DNA of 43,007 bases from Bacteroidaceae bacterium (GTDB lineage: Bacteria > Bacteroidota > Bacteroidia > Bacteroidales > Bacteroidaceae), in NCBI GenBank assembly GCA_024398595.1, contig JAKSIX010000017.1, positions 1-43,007 of the forward strand, read 5' to 3'. The translations under genes were made by a program, and so were the position numbers. The notes beneath the pieces were generated by a model. It searched no databases, was not told where the DNA came from, and saw nothing but the letters and a program-made list of their open reading frames with translations. This document shows, one piece after another, positions 23,556 through 31,794 of the stretch (the first letter of the stretch is position 1; each line of letters starts with the position of its first letter).

Positions 23556-24668
23556 ATGGAGGATAGCGTAGAGAAATACGGCCTCGATTTACACTGCACG
23601 ATGATTCTGGAGGATTATCGTGCACGTTGGTCTTCTTTTGTCATGATGAAGGAAATCATCATAGCAAAGATAAAGCAGGTACTTGCGGATAACGGTATTC
23701 TGGTTACTGCAATAGAGGGACGTATAAAGACCGAGGTCAGTCTGGCCGGCAAACTTGAACTTAAGGGTCAGAAATATAAATTTCTTGAGGATATAACGGA
23801 TATTGTCGGTGTAAGGGTGATAACATTTTATACCGATGATGTTGACAAGATAGCTGCGTTGGCTGAAAATCTGTTCAATATCGATTGGGAGAATTCTGTT
23901 GACAAGCGGAAGATGCACCAGTTGGACAGTTTCGGATATATGTCGCTGCATTATGTGTGCCATATTCCGGCGGAAATATATTCGGATCCTGACAACCCAT
24001 GGATAAACGAGTTCCCATTCGAAATTCAGTTGCGTACCACGCTGCAGCATATGTGGGCGAATATGAATCACGATATAGGGTATAAGTCCGGGTTTGACAT
24101 CCCGCGTGAGCATCTGCGCAATCTGAACAGGCTTGCCGGAATGCTTGAACTTGCAGACGATGAGTTCAGCCGTATCCGTACTTCAATCAACGACTATCGC
24201 CGGCAGGTGACGGAACTCGTGGCAAACGGAAAGTTCGATGATGTGTCGCTGAATGGTGATACATTCAAGAATTATCTCAATCTGAAACCTTTCGATAAAC
24301 TCAATCGCAGAATCGCTGCAATCAATCAGGCCGAGTTGCACGATACATCGGTAATGCCATATCTCAGTGTGTTCAAACAGATGGGGTTCAATACACTGGG
24401 TGATGTTGAAAAAATGCTTAAGGAAGACAGTGATGACGCTTTCCAGTTGGCCATGCATCAGATAGGCAGTCGGGATATAGACATTCTGTCATCGACTGTG
24501 GCTGTAATGTATCTGTGCATAGTGCATATACTCAAGGCTGGAGGCGGCGAGGAGGGGCTGACTGCGATGTTCAACGAGTTGAACGGCGTTTCCGCTTATA
24601 GCCGCGACAGGGCTCACAGGGTAATGGGGGTGGCCTCCAATCTTAATTTGACTAAGGGAGTAGTCTGA
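23556..24668 (+). CDS. RelA/SpoT-type (p)ppGpp synthetase, stand-alone
   Basis: A 370-residue protein with a synthetase domain of the RSH family and no HD hydrolase, TGS or ACT domain. The nucleotide-binding loop 'GRIKTEVSLAGKL' (about 55-67), 'EDITDIVGVRVI' (78-89), 'SFGYMSLHYV' (125-134), 'FEIQLRTTLQHMWANMNHD' (155-173) are intact, so synthesis of (p)ppGpp from ATP and GDP/GTP is expected. The C-terminal 170 residues are helical and unassigned, longer than in small alarmone synthetases. Its TGA overlaps the ATG of the nucleoside kinase by one base, and the STAS gene ends 19 nt before it. Activity control through the partner switch is possible but unproven. Confidence 0.9.
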   Translation: MEDSVEKYGLDLHCTMILEDYRARWSSFVMMKEIIIAKIKQVLADNGILVTAIEGRIKTEVSLAGKLELKGQKYKFLEDITDIVGVRVITFYTDDVDKIAALAENLFNIDWENSVDKRKMHQLDSFGYMSLHYVCHIPAEIYSDPDNPWINEFPFEIQLRTTLQHMWANMNHDIGYKSGFDIPREHLRNLNRLAGMLELADDEFSRIRTSINDYRRQVTELVANGKFDDVSLNGDTFKNYLNLKPFDKLNRRIAAINQAELHDTSVMPYLSVFKQMGFNTLGDVEKMLKEDSDDAFQLAMHQIGSRDIDILSSTVAVMYLCIVHILKAGGGEEGLTAMFNELNGVSAYSRDRAHRVMGVASNLNLTKGVV

Positions 24669-26350
24669 TGTCACGTACTCTGCGAATCCAGATTGTCAAT
24701 ATTGGCAAGGAATTGTTTCTTCCCAACGGAGTGACACTCCAGGAGGTGTCGGAACAGATAGAGGGTGAGCTCGGCTTTATTCCTATAGCAGCCAAGGTAA
24801 ACAACCGTATGGAGCCACTCAGTATGGAACTGTATCATCCGAAACGGGTTGAGTTTGTGCGCTCGGATTCGTATGACGGACGTCAGGTGTTTATTCCGAC
24901 GCTGGTATTCGTCATTTCGGCGGCATTTGAGGAGTTGTTCCCGAACGGGACATTCAAAGTGGAGCATATCGCATCGGGCAGGGTGTTCTGCTCCTGCATG
25001 ACAGGGCTTGGTGTGGAGGATTCCCAATATGCTGACAAGATATTATACTCCATCATTGAGCGTATTGATAAATTGCGTGAGGCTGATATACCGATTGAAC
25101 TGGTGGAGGATGAGACTTCTGCGGTGATAGAGCGTTTCCGCAGAAACCGTAGGGAGGATATAGTGCTGCTGCTCCAGAATTATCACAATCTGTATGCATC
25201 ATATTATAAGATGGGGCAGCACATCGAGTATGCGTATGTGCCGTTGGCCAGTTCGACAAGCTGCATATCCGATTATCGGATTGAGGTATGTGATGGCGGT
25301 TTTATAGTATCTGTTCCAATGTATTCATATCCGGGACTGGACGTGAGCAGTGACATACCACAGAAGGAACTTGCCGTGTGCAGCGAGAGTGCTGAATGGA
25401 ACACCAGAATGCACGCTGTCAGCGTAGGGGAGATTAATGCAAACTGTCAGGAAAGACGCGGCAGCGGATGGCTGATAAAGGTCGCCGAGTCACTTCAGGA
25501 ACGTAAGATAGCACAGGTAGCAGAGGAGATTGTAAAATCAGGCAAGCGTATCGTGCTCGTGGCCGGTCCTTCGTCATCAGGTAAGACGACTTTCAGCAAG
25601 CGTCTTGAGGTCGCGCTTGAGACAATAGGGTGCGAGGCCTTTCCTATATCACTTGATGATTTTTTTGTAAACCGCGAAGAGACACCGCTCGATGAAAACG
25701 GACAGCGCGATTATGAATGTCTGAATGCAATTGATGTTGAACTTTTCAACAGATGTCTCTCTTCTCTGCTGTCAGGTGAGCCTGTGGATTTGCCCACGTA
25801 TAATTTTGTGACCGGAGTCAAGGAGTACCGCGAACAGAACCGTGGAATAACCGTACCTGGCCGAACATTTATTATTGAAGGCCTTCACGGACTGAATCCG
25901 GGTCTTATCAATGGGGTTGATTCGGGACAGGTGTTCCGCATATATGTATCGCCCATGACTTCGCTGGCATTGGATAATCACGTCAGGATTACAGCTACTG
26001 ACGGTCGCCTCATGCGGCGTATCACCAGAGATTCGGTACAGCGTAACCGCACTGCTAAGGACACTCTGGAATCGTGGTACAAAGTACGTGAGGGTGAGGT
26101 CAAGTGGATATACCCTTATCGTGGGAATGCGGATGTCTTTTTCAATACGGCATTGGTATATGAAATAGCTGTGGTGAAGCCTTTCGTGGAGGAACTGCTG
26201 CGTGAGGTTCCGCAGAACTGCCCGGAATATGCAGAGGCAAGGCGTTTGCTGAATATGCTGAGCTACCTAGTACCGCTCAGTGACCGTGAAGTACCACCTA
26301 CTTCCATAATACGGGAATTCGTGGGTGGCAGCAGCTTCCGTTACCTGTAA
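24668..26350 (+). CDS. TGS-domain nucleoside (uridine-type) kinase
   Basis: A 560-residue protein of the Bacteroidetes nucleoside kinase group. Residues 1-60 look like a TGS domain ('GKELFLPNGVTLQEVSEQIE'), followed by a threonyl-tRNA synthetase second-domain-like part (to about 180). The C-terminal half is a uridine kinase-type P-loop domain: 'LVAGPSSSGKTTFSKRL', 'FPISLDDFFVNREETPLDE', 'DLPTYNFVTG', 'IIEGLHGLNP'. It should phosphorylate a nucleoside, most likely uridine, but the substrate of this fused form is not certain. It overlaps the alarmone synthetase by 1 nt and precedes uridine phosphorylase by 12 nt. Confidence 0.88.
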   Translation: MSRTLRIQIVNIGKELFLPNGVTLQEVSEQIEGELGFIPIAAKVNNRMEPLSMELYHPKRVEFVRSDSYDGRQVFIPTLVFVISAAFEELFPNGTFKVEHIASGRVFCSCMTGLGVEDSQYADKILYSIIERIDKLREADIPIELVEDETSAVIERFRRNRREDIVLLLQNYHNLYASYYKMGQHIEYAYVPLASSTSCISDYRIEVCDGGFIVSVPMYSYPGLDVSSDIPQKELAVCSESAEWNTRMHAVSVGEINANCQERRGSGWLIKVAESLQERKIAQVAEEIVKSGKRIVLVAGPSSSGKTTFSKRLEVALETIGCEAFPISLDDFFVNREETPLDENGQRDYECLNAIDVELFNRCLSSLLSGEPVDLPTYNFVTGVKEYREQNRGITVPGRTFIIEGLHGLNPGLINGVDSGQVFRIYVSPMTSLALDNHVRITATDGRLMRRITRDSVQRNRTAKDTLESWYKVREGEVKWIYPYRGNADVFFNTALVYEIAVVKPFVEELLREVPQNCPEYAEARRLLNMLSYLVPLSDREVPPTSIIREFVGGSSFRYL

Positions 26351-26362
26351 CTGTTGTCAATT

Positions 26363-27226
26363 ATGATATTTCCAGATTCCGAACTGCCAATAAACAGTGA
26401 TGGAAGCGCTTTCCATCTGCATCTGAAACCTGAACAGATTACAGACAGGATAATCCTGGTCGGGGACCCCGGTAGAGTGGATATGATAAGTGGAATGCTC
26501 GATTCCGTGCGGCTCAGTATGTTCAGCCGCGAGTTCAAAACCATTATCGGCACATACAAAGGGAAGGATGTCATGGCCTTATCGACAGGCATAGGGTCGG
26601 ACAATATCGATATAGTTGTCAATGAGCTTGATGCACTGGCGAATATCGATTACTCCACACGCACAGAGAAATCAGAACACCGTACTCTTACATTGGTCAG
26701 AGTCGGAACCTGCGGTGCCATACAGGAGGATTTGCCGGTAGGTACATATCTCGTTTCTGAGAAATCGGTCGGAATGGATGGGGTGCTGAATTACTATCCC
26801 TCAGTGGGTGAGGTGTCGGAGGCTGATTTTGAACAGGAATTCTGCCGTCAGACAGGTGTCCTGGACCGTTGGGCAAGACCATACGTGGTCAGTTCCGATT
26901 CTGAGCTGGTGGAGCGTATCGGAAAGGATATGCATAAAGGGGTTACAATTACTGCCGTGGGGTTCTATGCCCCTCAGGGCCGATGTCTGCGTGGCGGTCT
27001 GGCGCATCCGGATTTCAATGAACGTCTGCGTGCTTTCAGGTACGGACGTTACCGTATAACCAACTATGAGATGGAAAGTTCCGCACTGGAAGGAATGGCC
27101 CGTATGTTAGGCCATAAGGCGATGACGGTATGTCTCGTGGTGGCAAACCGCTATTCCAAGTCGATGTTCACCGACTATCACGGCAGTATGGAAGGGCTGG
27201 TGCGTACCGTACTTGACCGTATCTGA
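26363..27226 (+). CDS. udp: Uridine phosphorylase-type nucleoside phosphorylase
   Basis: A 287-residue NP-I family phosphorylase, from ATG 26363 (an in-frame TTG lies three codons earlier). Motifs: phosphate loop 'ILVGDPGRVDM', 'MALSTGIGSDNIDIV', 'VRVGTCGAIQEDLPVGTY' and the nucleoside/ribose stretch 'ITNYEMESSALEGMARML'. It splits uridine to uracil and ribose 1-phosphate in pyrimidine salvage. It closes the operon with the nucleoside kinase 12 nt upstream, so both uridine branches (kinase and phosphorylase) are coexpressed with the alarmone synthetase. Its TGA directly abuts the stop codon of folE on the opposite strand. Confidence 0.88.
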   Translation: MIFPDSELPINSDGSAFHLHLKPEQITDRIILVGDPGRVDMISGMLDSVRLSMFSREFKTIIGTYKGKDVMALSTGIGSDNIDIVVNELDALANIDYSTRTEKSEHRTLTLVRVGTCGAIQEDLPVGTYLVSEKSVGMDGVLNYYPSVGEVSEADFEQEFCRQTGVLDRWARPYVVSSDSELVERIGKDMHKGVTITAVGFYAPQGRCLRGGLAHPDFNERLRAFRYGRYRITNYEMESSALEGMARMLGHKAMTVCLVVANRYSKSMFTDYHGSMEGLVRTVLDRI

Positions 27227-27805
27227 CTATTTGGTGTAAGCAAGAAATTCGTTGCGTACCTGGGCGTTGTTGCGGAATGCGCCGGTCAGGTATGTCGATG
27301 TCATAGTGCCGCCTTTCCTGACACCACGGCTTTCCTTGCACAAATGGCGTCCTTTCATCATCAGAGCCATACCGCGTGGCGGGTACTCGCTGCCGAGTGC
27401 CTCGGTCAGCATCTGAACCACGTCATAGACCAGACGCTCCTGCACCTGCAGACGGGATGAACAATAGTCAATGGCGCGTCCTATCTTGGACAGACCGAGA
27501 ATGCGTCCTTTCGGATGCGGAATGTAGGCGAACCAGTATTCTCCGAAGAATGTGCGGCAGTGATGTTCGCAGACGGAATAGAATGTACCGGTATCGACAA
27601 CCATATTGTCGTAGGTAATGCCGTCCTGACCATTCGGAAATGTAGTGATAACCGGCTTCTCGTCAGGATTGTATCCCCGGAACATCTCCTTGAACATACG
27701 GAGCATCCTGTCAGGAGTCTCCTTCAGCCCCTCACGGTCGGGATTCTCGCCGATGTATTCCAGCAGTTCCCTGATATCCTCTCTCGCTTTTTCCTCTGAA
27801 ATCAT
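27227..27805 (-). CDS. folE: GTP cyclohydrolase I
   Basis: A 192-residue FolE of normal length. It converts GTP to 7,8-dihydroneopterin triphosphate, the entry to folate and to queuosine. The zinc site is 'SVCEHHCRTF' (C79, H82) plus C156 in 'GRHLCKESRGV'; further family stretches are 'GLKETPDRMLRMF', 'YIPHPKGRILGLSKI' and 'LQVQERL'. It overlaps queD by 4 nt at its start (ATGA), and queD uses its product, so in this operon the queuosine branch is the natural reading. It ends back to back with udp. Confidence 0.96.
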   Translation of the reverse strand: MISEEKAREDIRELLEYIGENPDREGLKETPDRMLRMFKEMFRGYNPDEKPVITTFPNGQDGITYDNMVVDTGTFYSVCEHHCRTFFGEYWFAYIPHPKGRILGLSKIGRAIDYCSSRLQVQERLVYDVVQMLTEALGSEYPPRGMALMMKGRHLCKESRGVRKGGTMTSTYLTGAFRNNAQVRNEFLAYTK

Positions 27806-28140
27806 ATCCGGTCGTCCTCGTATATTGCTGTATTGTTGCTGCTTTCCTGTACTTCAACGCGGTAACAGCAGTCTATCCGGTCGTGTATCCATTTTGCCAG
27901 ATTCTCCGATGTCGGGTTGAAAGGCAATATTTCGTTCAAGTCTCTGTGATCCAGAAATCCGTGAATCTTTCTCTTTATCTCTGAGAAGTCAACCACCATT
28001 CCGTCCTCATTGAGCTCCTTGCTGCGGCAATAGACTGTCACCTGAAAATTGTGGCCGTGCAGAGCCTCGCACTTGCTCTGATGGTCAAGGGTCAGCCTGT
28101 GACTGGCTGAAATCTCCATTTTCTTTATAACTGTGTACAT
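27802..28140 (-). CDS. queD: 6-carboxytetrahydropterin synthase QueD
   Basis: A 112-residue protein from ATG 28140 (MYTVIKKMEISASHRL). An in-frame extension to 28233 would intrude into the amidohydrolase gene and is rejected. QueD turns dihydroneopterin triphosphate into 6-carboxy-tetrahydropterin in preQ0 synthesis. The zinc ligands are H14, H28 and H30 ('ALHGHNF'), and the active-site Cys is C24. 'GMVVDFSEIK' and 'LDHRDLNE' complete the family pattern. It lies between an amidohydrolase gene (20 nt upstream) and folE (4-nt overlap). Confidence 0.94.
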   Translation of the reverse strand: MYTVIKKMEISASHRLTLDHQSKCEALHGHNFQVTVYCRSKELNEDGMVVDFSEIKRKIHGFLDHRDLNEILPFNPTSENLAKWIHDRIDCCYRVEVQESSNNTAIYEDDRI

Positions 28141-28160
28141 GAATCCCAACTTTGGATGTC

Positions 28161-29336
28161 TCAGCTTTGGAAGAGTATGTTGCCGCCACAGATTACTGTG
28201 GTGATGCAGTCGGATGATGCCGCATATACCCAATTGGATATCAGGTTATGGCAGGGCTGCATACGGCAGTCGTTCAGGTCAATGAGCAGACAGTCGGCCA
28301 GCTTGCCCTCCGCTATCACGCCAGCGTTCAGGCCGAATGCTTCTGCGCCGTTCTGCGTGGCCCACTTCAGAATTTCCGGAGCAGGCAGACATTCCACGTC
28401 ACCGTTCACCTTCGAGAGTAAGGCTGCGAATTTCATTTCCTCGCGCATATCCAGATTGTTGTTTGACGAGCTGCTGTCTGTGCCGAGAGTGATTCTTGCG
28501 CCTGATGCCATAGCATCGCGGTAGGGGAATATGCCGCTTCCCAATTTCATATTGGAGCATGGGCAGTGCGCGACTGTCACGCCTCTCTCTGCGAGGATGT
28601 CCCATTCCTCCCTATCTACCCATACGCAGTGTGCGGCCGTCACGTCAGGCCCGAGCAGGCCGATAGAGTCCAGATAGCGTACAGGGCTCATCCCATGCTG
28701 CCTGATGCAGTTGTCAACTTCCTCTTTGGTCTCTGATACGTGTATGTTGAGCAATGCCCCATTGTCGCGGGCAATCTTTGCCATTGACTGGAGCGATTCC
28801 GTAGTGTTCGTGTAGATGGCGTGCGGTGCTATTGCCAGGCGTACCCGGCCGTCGTGGGCCGTGTTCCATTTCTTCAATGTCTCTGCGTAGGCCGGTACAT
28901 TGGCGGCTGTGTGCTGGAAGAAACACTCTGAAACGATGGCGCGCATACCTGCACCGACAGCAACCTCTGCGGTCTTGTCAGTATTGAAATACATATCGTA
29001 ATATGCGACGGTTCCTGTCCGTACCATCTCCTTTACGGCCATCTCTGCGCCACGGCACATATCATCGGCGGTCATCTTCGCCTCGAACGGCCAGATGTAT
29101 TCGTTGAGCCATTTCTGCAACGGCATATCGTCGGCATAGCCTCTGAGCAGGTTCATCGGGATATGCGTGTGCAGGTTGTAGAATGCCGGCAATATTGCCA
29201 TACCGTCGGCTTCAATCGTTTTCTCTGCAACGGTTCCGTCCGCTACTCCTATGGCTTTGATTTTCTCTCCTTCAATCAGAATGTTGGTCTTGTCGCCGTC
29301 GTGCAGGACGTTCCTTATCAGCAATGTCTTTTTCAT
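28161..29336 (-). CDS. Amidohydrolase, MTA/S-adenosylhomocysteine deaminase-like
   Basis: A 391-residue enzyme of the Atz/Trz subgroup of metal-dependent amidohydrolases. The metal site is intact: HTH in 'AFYNLHTHIPMNLLRG', H in 'LLNIHVSETKEEV', H in 'VTAAHCVWVD' and D in 'ITLGTDSSSSNNNLDM'. 'WPFEAKMTADDM' and 'HCPCSNMKLGSGI' are typical of the 5'-methylthioadenosine/SAH deaminase (MtaD) group, though guanine or other aminopurine deaminases share this pattern. It is the first gene of the minus-strand run with queD and folE. A TAACTTTG element only a few bases before ATG suggests a nearly leaderless message. Confidence 0.82.
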   Translation of the reverse strand: MKKTLLIRNVLHDGDKTNILIEGEKIKAIGVADGTVAEKTIEADGMAILPAFYNLHTHIPMNLLRGYADDMPLQKWLNEYIWPFEAKMTADDMCRGAEMAVKEMVRTGTVAYYDMYFNTDKTAEVAVGAGMRAIVSECFFQHTAANVPAYAETLKKWNTAHDGRVRLAIAPHAIYTNTTESLQSMAKIARDNGALLNIHVSETKEEVDNCIRQHGMSPVRYLDSIGLLGPDVTAAHCVWVDREEWDILAERGVTVAHCPCSNMKLGSGIFPYRDAMASGARITLGTDSSSSNNNLDMREEMKFAALLSKVNGDVECLPAPEILKWATQNGAEAFGLNAGVIAEGKLADCLLIDLNDCRMQPCHNLISNWVYAASSDCITTVICGGNILFQS

Positions 29337-29340
29337 ACCG

Positions 29341-29369
29341 CAAAGTTATGTAAAAACTTAGTATGTTTG
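29341..29369. promoter_or_regulatory. Divergent -7 elements (amidohydrolase operon and GH9)
   Basis: Minus strand: TAACTTTG (29348-29341), which ends 4 nt before the amidohydrolase ATG. Plus strand: TATGTTTG (29362-29369), 20 nt before the GH9 ATG. The whole divergent intergenic region is only 53 bp. Confidence 0.5.
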
Positions 29370-29389
29370 CATATTAAACAATATGTGAT

Positions 29390-31693
29390 ATGAATAACAG
29401 GAAGTTGTTGCTGTGTGCTGTACTGTCGCTTCTCGCGCTGTCTGCGGGTGCTGCGAAATTCGTTTCGATGTCAATCCTGGACAAGGACTATCTGGTGCTG
29501 CGGCTCCGTGACGGCGAGATACGCTACCGTGATGACGGCACCGGGCCGAGTGCGTATCTGGGCCACTCGTTTTCAGAGGGTGACGATACTCTTGTGGTGT
29601 TCGGCGAAAGGTTCGATCCGTCCTGCACCGTGCAGATGGCGGAGTGGGAGATAACATCGGACGATGACCGCGCCTTCGGCACAGTGCATCCGGTGTCGGT
29701 ATCGCGCAAGTCAAAGCCTATGCACGTGGATCATACGCTGTCAAGCGAGCTGGAGCATTGGCTGTTCCTGCAACTGCCCCAGTCAATGAAGCAGGGCTGT
29801 ACGTACAGGGTGAACATTCCGTCCGGAGCACATCTGGAAGTGGAGTCTGCGGCTGTCAGGTTCGATGTGAACAGTTCTGTATCGGAGGCTGTACACGTCA
29901 ATATCATAGGCTACGCCCCTGACCGTGCAGTCAAGGCTGCGGACCTGTATCTGTGGCTTGGCGACGGCGGCCAGCGCGACTATTCATCGTTCGTGGGCAA
30001 GAAGGTCTGGCTGTATAACGTGACCAGTAGCCGTCGGACTCAGGTAGGCGGCGTGTCTTTCTGGAAGCCACAGTCGGAGTTCGCGCAGGAAGCCAACAGG
30101 AAGAACGCCACAGGCTCTGATGTGTGGAACATTGATTTCAAGTGCCGGACTCCGGGGCGTTACCGCCTTGTCGTGGAGGATGTAGGGTGCAGTATGGATT
30201 TTGACATAAGAAGTGACGTATATTATGAGCCGTACCGCTATTCCGTGCGCGGTTACTATTATATGAGGTTGGGCGAGACCCCCGATTCTGCGATAAGTCC
30301 GGTTCCGCGTCAGCCGGCTTTCATCCCGGAGGCTGATCCTGTGGGCTTCACGGTGTATAAAACCGACTTGCAGCCCTGGCATCCGGACTGGCGCCGTATA
30401 AGGGGCGATGTGTGGGACGAACCCCATTTCAAACCGGCGTTGGAGTCGGAGTTCTGGAAACACCGTCTGCCGGGCAATCCTGTGAATACAGAGGTGCGTG
30501 GCGGCCATTCCGATGCCTTTGACTGGGACCGCCATCTGGCTCACGTGAGCAACATCTACGATCTGCTGCTGCCTTATTTCCTGACGGATGGCAGGATAAG
30601 CGAGGATAATCTCGGTATCAGGGAGAGCGGCAACGGCATTCCCGACATTATTGACGAGGCGCGTAATGAGGTCGATTTCTTCCTGAGCATACGTGACGGT
30701 GAGGGTTACAGTCAGGGCGTGACCAATCCGTCGAAGGAGTGGAGCGTAATGTTCCAGGCCGGATGTACGACCATTGCCGCCTGGGCGAATGCGGCCAACT
30801 GCGCTATGCTTGCGGCGTGTCTGCGCATTGCAGGAAATGATGAGCTGTGCAGATATTACACCGACGAGGCCATCAGGGCATTCCGCTATGCCGACCGTCA
30901 GGAAAACAGGCAGCTGAATGATTCACAGAACATAGGCGACGGCAATATGCGCGGCAGCGATTTCAAGCAGATGGCTGCGGCCTATCTGTACAATGTGACC
31001 GGCGAGTGTGAATGGGAGGATATTATGGCGGAACTGAGCATTGTCACAGGGCCGGACTCAAAGATATGGAACCAGCGTGCAGGCTACCAGATATGGGGCA
31101 CTGCGGCTTATCTGAACTGTCCGCAGGAGAGGCATTACACGGAACTGTATGAAAATATGAAGAAAAGCGTGGCGCTTGAGGCCGAGACCAATCATGTGGG
31201 CAAGAGCGCACTGCGTCCGTCACGCCGCACTACAAACGATTCGCGCTGGCAGACTTCCGAGAACCTGCAGCTGGTGATGATGGCGCATTTCATTTCATCG
31301 GACAAGACCGAGAGACAGAGACTTGAGGAGGCAATGTATATTGATGCCGACTGGTGCTTCGGGCGCAATCCTGCCAATATCGTGGAGATGACGGGACTGG
31401 GTGAACGCCATATCACGGACTGCTACACGACAGGCCGGAATGACGGCGTGCCCGGCTCACATCCGGGACAGACACCGTTCAACGGTACAGAGACCTGGTC
31501 GCGTGGTGATGGCGGCGATGCGCAGATATTGCTCAGGCGTTGTTATCCTGCGTGGACCGAAGGCTGGCCGAGTCAGGAATCGTTCTTCAATCAGCGCTAT
31601 CTGTGGGTGAACGGCGAGTTCACACCACGTGAGACTATGCGTGGCAAGATGGCATTGACAGCGTATCTTTACGGTATAAGGAAAGACTTGTGA
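29390..31693 (+). CDS. Glycoside hydrolase family 9 (endoglucanase-type)
   Basis: A 767-residue exported glycosidase with signal peptide (MNNRKLLLCAVLSLLALSAGA). An N-terminal Ig-like region of the kind preceding GH9 catalytic domains spans about 130-270 ('VNIIGYAPDRAVKAADLY', 'PGRYRLVVEDVG'). The (alpha/alpha)6 catalytic part runs from about 280: 'RGGHSDAFDWDRH' gives the base Asp pair D375/D378, 'WCFGRNPANIVEM' and 'TGRNDGVPGSHPGQTPFNG' line the cleft, and E743 in 'VNGEFTPRETM' is the likely acid. It should cut beta-1,4 glucan or related glycan; the exact substrate is not readable. No SusC/SusD pair is adjacent, so it is not in a typical polysaccharide locus. Confidence 0.88.
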   Translation: MNNRKLLLCAVLSLLALSAGAAKFVSMSILDKDYLVLRLRDGEIRYRDDGTGPSAYLGHSFSEGDDTLVVFGERFDPSCTVQMAEWEITSDDDRAFGTVHPVSVSRKSKPMHVDHTLSSELEHWLFLQLPQSMKQGCTYRVNIPSGAHLEVESAAVRFDVNSSVSEAVHVNIIGYAPDRAVKAADLYLWLGDGGQRDYSSFVGKKVWLYNVTSSRRTQVGGVSFWKPQSEFAQEANRKNATGSDVWNIDFKCRTPGRYRLVVEDVGCSMDFDIRSDVYYEPYRYSVRGYYYMRLGETPDSAISPVPRQPAFIPEADPVGFTVYKTDLQPWHPDWRRIRGDVWDEPHFKPALESEFWKHRLPGNPVNTEVRGGHSDAFDWDRHLAHVSNIYDLLLPYFLTDGRISEDNLGIRESGNGIPDIIDEARNEVDFFLSIRDGEGYSQGVTNPSKEWSVMFQAGCTTIAAWANAANCAMLAACLRIAGNDELCRYYTDEAIRAFRYADRQENRQLNDSQNIGDGNMRGSDFKQMAAAYLYNVTGECEWEDIMAELSIVTGPDSKIWNQRAGYQIWGTAAYLNCPQERHYTELYENMKKSVALEAETNHVGKSALRPSRRTTNDSRWQTSENLQLVMMAHFISSDKTERQRLEEAMYIDADWCFGRNPANIVEMTGLGERHITDCYTTGRNDGVPGSHPGQTPFNGTETWSRGDGGDAQILLRRCYPAWTEGWPSQESFFNQRYLWVNGEFTPRETMRGKMALTAYLYGIRKDL

Positions 31694-31735
31694 ATCAATA
31701 CGTTTAACTTGTACTGAAAAACAATGCCGCATCTC

Positions 31736-31766
31736 TTTGTCAATACAGATCAACATGCTATTTTTG
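31736..31766 (+). promoter_or_regulatory. Promoter of the ligase-ACP-GNAT operon
   Basis: TTTG at 31736-31739 and TATTTTTG at 31759-31766, 19 nt apart, match the Bacteroidetes consensus exactly, 28 nt before ATG 31795. Confidence 0.75.
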
Positions 31767-31794
31767 CACTTCAAATGACTTAAAACATTGTTCA

